DNA of 64,000 nt from Telopea speciosissima (Eukaryota > Streptophyta > Magnoliopsida > Proteales > Proteaceae), in the NCBI RefSeq assembly GCF_018873765.1, contig NC_057924.1, positions 62,001 to 126,000 of the forward strand, given 5' to 3'. Under the pieces are notes generated by a model. The model was not told where the DNA came from and ran no database searches. It saw only the letters and a program-made list of their open reading frames with translations. Positions within the stretch are counted from its first letter, which is position 1; each line of letters starts with the position of its first letter. Positions 60,820 through 64,000 of the stretch are shown here, piece after piece. The translations under genes and the position numbers were made by a program.

Positions 60820-61429
60820 TGAACCACATTATTGGGCAGTTTTCAGACAGCTTGCTTGTAGAAACACTTGAGAATCATCACTTAGTGGCTCAAGGATATA
60901 CACTACTCACATCCATCAAGTGTGGAAATTAATGGCAAAGGAAATTGACTTCACCCAAAAAAATTTATACACAGACATCAATGATAATTTTTGTCATATA
61001 ATACACACACAGACAAATTTATAGACAAACACATACACATATAACACACACACACACGCTATAAGGGAAATACTTGACTAAAATGTATAAACAATCAACC
61101 AACAATGATAATTTTTGTCATATAACACAAAATTAGCACTTATTAATTAACAATGTTGAAATCTTACAATATAAGACCTTTTAAAATTTTTGATTTGAGT
61201 ATACATCGAGCATATTTAAAGGAAAAAAATGATTTAAAGAAGAAGAAATGATGTATTAAATTTTACAACACGAGGTCGTAGATTCTTTTTTGATCAATGA
61301 TTAGAAAGTAATGAACCTGTACTAGAAATCATTTACCGATGTAGGAAAAATATGCATGGAGGGTTCTCTGATTCTCTTTCCTACTTGTTTTTTGCTTGAC
61401 CTGTTGAATCATGGGTTATCATTCAAATA
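60820..61429. other. Intergenic, AT-rich
   Basis: No gene is supported. A motif 'aatgataatttttgtcatata' occurs twice, near 60980 and 61104, and an (AC)n-like run lies near 61005-61055. Joining the flanks of the copia element (48542 to 60815) gives a 37-codon open stretch ending near 60931 with no recognised domain. Confidence 0.4.
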
Positions 61430-62330
61430 CAGCAGCAACAACAACAACTCAGCTTTATCCCAACTAAATGGGGTCGGCTACATGGAGCCTTGCCCTCCAA
61501 TCAGCTCTATTCGAGATCATACCTGATACAAGGCCTAAGCTATGAATGTCTTTCCTCACTACTTTTACTAAGGTCATTTTAGGACTGCCACTGGCTCTTT
61601 TAGTTTCTTCAATCTGAATCAAATCACTCCTCCGTATTGGAGCATCCAAAGGCCTCCGTTGAACATGGCCATGCCACCTCAAACGACTTTCTCGAAGCTT
61701 ATCAAGTATCTGAACTACTCCTAAATCAGCTCTAATATGATCATTCCTTACTTTATCCTTCCTAGTTTGCCACTCATCCATCTCAACATCCTCATTTTCG
61801 CTACATTGAGTTTATCTATATGATGCTTTTTAATTGCCCAACATTCCACACCAATACATTATAGCCGGTCGTATGATTGTCCTATAATTTTTTCCTTTTA
61901 AGTTCTAAAGGAATACACCGATCATACAATACTCCGTATGCTCCTCTTCACTTCATCCATCCTATTTTAGTTCTCTGTGAAACATCATCCTGTATATCAC
62001 CTTCTTTATTTATGATTGAGTCAAAATACCTAAAATAATCACTTTGCGAAATCTCCCTTTCATCAATTTTCACCACCTCATTATCCGCCCTAGTGTAATC
62101 AAAGTTACACACCATATACTGTCTTTGTTCTACTTATCTTAAAACCTTTTGATTCCAAGGTTGATCTCCATAACTCTAATTTGACGTTTATCCTTGTTTT
62201 TTGCTTCATCCACCAAAACAATATCATCAGCAATAAGCATACACCAAGAACCTCATCTTGAATGTTTCTAGTTAAATCATCCATGTTAAAACAAATAAGG
62301 GCTTAAAGCTGATCCTTAATGTAACCTAAT
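61430..62330 (-). mobile_element. 5'-truncated RTE-clade LINE
   Basis: On the minus strand, decayed reverse transcriptase sequence (near 62230, LLLMILFWWMKQ with stops and frameshifts) leads to the typical C-terminal segment ESRLRWHGHVQRRPLDAPIR near 61680. It ends in a 3' end 'tttagttgggataaagctgagttgttgttg' with a (TTG)n-type tail at 61430-61454. That combination marks plant RTE elements. The 5' part is missing. Confidence 0.85.
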
Positions 62331-62396
62331 TGTAGTTGAGAATTCACTATCTAGACCCCCCACAGTTCTTAGACTTGTCACAGCATCATCATATAA

Positions 62397-62460
62397 CAAC
62401 AACAACAACAACAACAAACTCAGCCTTATTCCAACTTAATGGGGTTGGCTACATGGATCC
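62397..62460 (-). mobile_element. RTE LINE 3'-end stub
   Basis: About 64 bases repeat the RTE 3' terminus: plus view (aac)n, then 'aactcagccttattccaacttaatggggttggctacatggatcc'. It is a second, very short, independent 5'-truncated insertion. Confidence 0.75.
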
Positions 62461-62597
62461 AAACAAAACTAAGTAGGGAAAACTGAGATCTAAACAAAAA
62501 AAAGGGGGATGAAAAAATGGGGAAAAGAGGGATGGGACATGAGATGAAAAATGAAAAGAGGAAGATGACAAATGAAAGATGAAGGATGAAAGTATGA

Positions 62598-62763
62598 GGG
62601 CGGTCCTTGGTGCAACGGTTAAGGTTGCTCCATTATGACCAAGTGGTCATGGGTTCGAGTCTAGAAACAACCTCTCTGCGAAGCAGGGGTAAGGATGCGT
62701 ACATTATGACCTTCCCAGACCCTGCAGTGGCGGGAGCCTCGTGTAGTGGGTACACCCTTTTTT
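62598..62763 (+). mobile_element. Au-type SINE
   Basis: A plus-strand, near full-length tRNA-derived SINE. The A-box region is 'ttggtgcaacggttaagg' (62606-62623) and the B-box is 'gggttcgagtct' (62649-62661). The conserved body runs 'ctctctgcgaagcaggggtaagg', then 'ggcgggagcctcgtg' and a terminal T-run. No clear target duplication was seen. Confidence 0.88.
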
Positions 62764-62952
62764 AGTTCTTTTTTTATATATTGTTTAGTAGTTAAGACAC
62801 ATTAGAACTCCCCCATGGTGGAGAATTCCTTTTTTACTTTTCTTTTCAGTTTCTTAGTGGCTTTTAAATTTGTATTTCAGTTTTCTAGTTGGTTAACTCA
62901 ATTCTATTTGTAAATTGTAAGAGCCTAAGAGCTCCCAAATGTTTTGTTGCTG

Positions 62953-63640
62953 GTGCAGATTCATCATCGAAATGGGCTCATTTCTTTAGAAATAAGTCTA
63001 GGGTTGGGTTATATACATGTTGGGCATTTGATCCCATGGGTTTTCTATGTAATAGGCCACTTTAATGGGCCTAAAATATGGGTACATAGGTTGCATACGG
63101 GATTAGCCCTATACTTACTCTATTTTCATGTTTTTAATGTTTTAAAGTGAACCGGTCCAAAGCTGGTTTGAACCAATGGTTTAGTTTAAGTGATTTTAGT
63201 AGTTTGTCCTTTACTTGTTTAGTTAGGCTGGATGATGACTCTATTTTGAGTCTATTTCAGTTTCCTAGTCAGTTTAAGTTACCTAGTAGGTTAAGGAATG
63301 GGTTAGGCCTTCCCTTGTTAGTGTAGAAGTCTAATTTTGAGTCTTTTATATAAGATTGTAAGGGGGGCCAAGTATGGAACACGAATTTGATTAATGAAAA
63401 ACTTTTGTTGGCTGCCATTGCTGCTGCCCTGCTCTGTTGAGTGTTGCCTTGTGAATCATATCAAGGTGAAGGGACTGGTGGATCTCCAGTTGACTCTTTG
63501 CGTCTGGTAGTACCGGAAGGATCTTCTACTCATCTCCTTGCATCCTGTAGATCGGGAGACCCTATCTTCTTCAAGCTACTGCTATTGTTGAAGATCTAAT
63601 TTTCAAGTAAGTAGTTTACTGTTACAGCATCCATCCTTCT
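62953..63640 (+). mobile_element. LTR copy C of dispersed family
   Basis: Plus-strand homologue of the LTRs at 34757-35720 and 46469-47255 (both minus). Shared blocks include 'ggcctaaaatatgg', 'gagtctatttcagtttcctagtca' and 'gagtcttttatataagattgtaaggggggcca'. Homology fades near 63640; the remaining 360 bases to the window edge are C/T-rich and may be the start of an internal region outside this window. Confidence 0.6.
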
Positions 63641-64000
63641 TCTTCTGATCCTCCAACCTAAGCCTACCTATCTCCAATCGATCCTCTAAACCCTGGTTCA
63701 ATCTACACCCTGTCCAGCCTACCTTCCTCATCCACCATTAATACCATAGATCCATTAGAACCCTAAAACCTGCAACTATTCTTCTTCCCTTCTAGAAGGT
63801 CATATGTAAGGTGATTTTCGCGAGAACTCTGCCCAGCCAAATCTAACCGTTAGAACCTGCTAAAATTTTGATTGAATCTTCCTCAAACCCTAAGAGAAAC
63901 TCGATCCAAATTTCAGTATTATCCACCCACCCGATTGTCTGAAATTACACTTTTACCTCTCTCTCCTACTTTTACTAGAAAACCTCCATAACTCCAGTTC

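Overview
This window is nuclear DNA from a flowering plant, most likely a eudicot with a repeat-rich genome. The signs are spliced genes with GT-AG introns (one looks GC-AG), Ty1/copia and Ty3/gypsy retrotransposons primed by initiator-tRNA-like sites, Au-type SINEs, an RTE-clade LINE, and MULE and hAT elements. The species cannot be fixed from sequence alone.

Three host genes are well supported. (1) 19777-20910 (+) is a four-exon gene for a 192-residue, probably plastid-targeted protein whose C-terminal half looks like a NifU/NFU domain without the CxxC cysteines. (2) 22839-36961 (-) is a nine-exon CLC-f-type chloride channel/transporter of about 745 residues with two CBS domains; its introns hold hAT elements, a SINE and LTR fragments. 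(3) 44245-48009 (+) is a gene like Arabidopsis At4g26450 (nuclear protein of unknown function). A weaker three-exon candidate lies at 16482-16937. A FAR1/FRS-type gene at 2880-4917 and 15217-15400 is a pseudogene, cut in two by a 10.3-kb insertion.

Layout: 1-2850, purine-rich and tandem repeats with an LTR-like remnant; 2880-15400, FRS pseudogene split by a minus-strand copia element (4918-15211), which itself carries a plus-strand copia element (9445-14585); 15400-19776, intergenic with the three-exon candidate; 19777-36961, NFU-like gene and CLC-f, convergent; 37923-38078, an inverted-repeat-bounded SINE fragment; 39425-42732, a MULE with TIRs of about 215 bp; 44245-48009, the At4g26450-like gene; 48548-60814, a degenerate copia element holding a younger gypsy chromovirus (52170-59866), which holds a hAT element (53280-54002); 61430 to the end, RTE LINE, SINE and LTR pieces.

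The host genes show no sign of acting in one pathway. What stands out is the clear insertion history: target site duplications can be read for most elements and give a relative order. I found no convincing new multi-gene system. The best leads are the cysteine-less NFU-like protein, the repeated-exon candidate, the amber-only decay of two retrotransposon reading frames, and a hAT family with unusually dense short inverted motifs.
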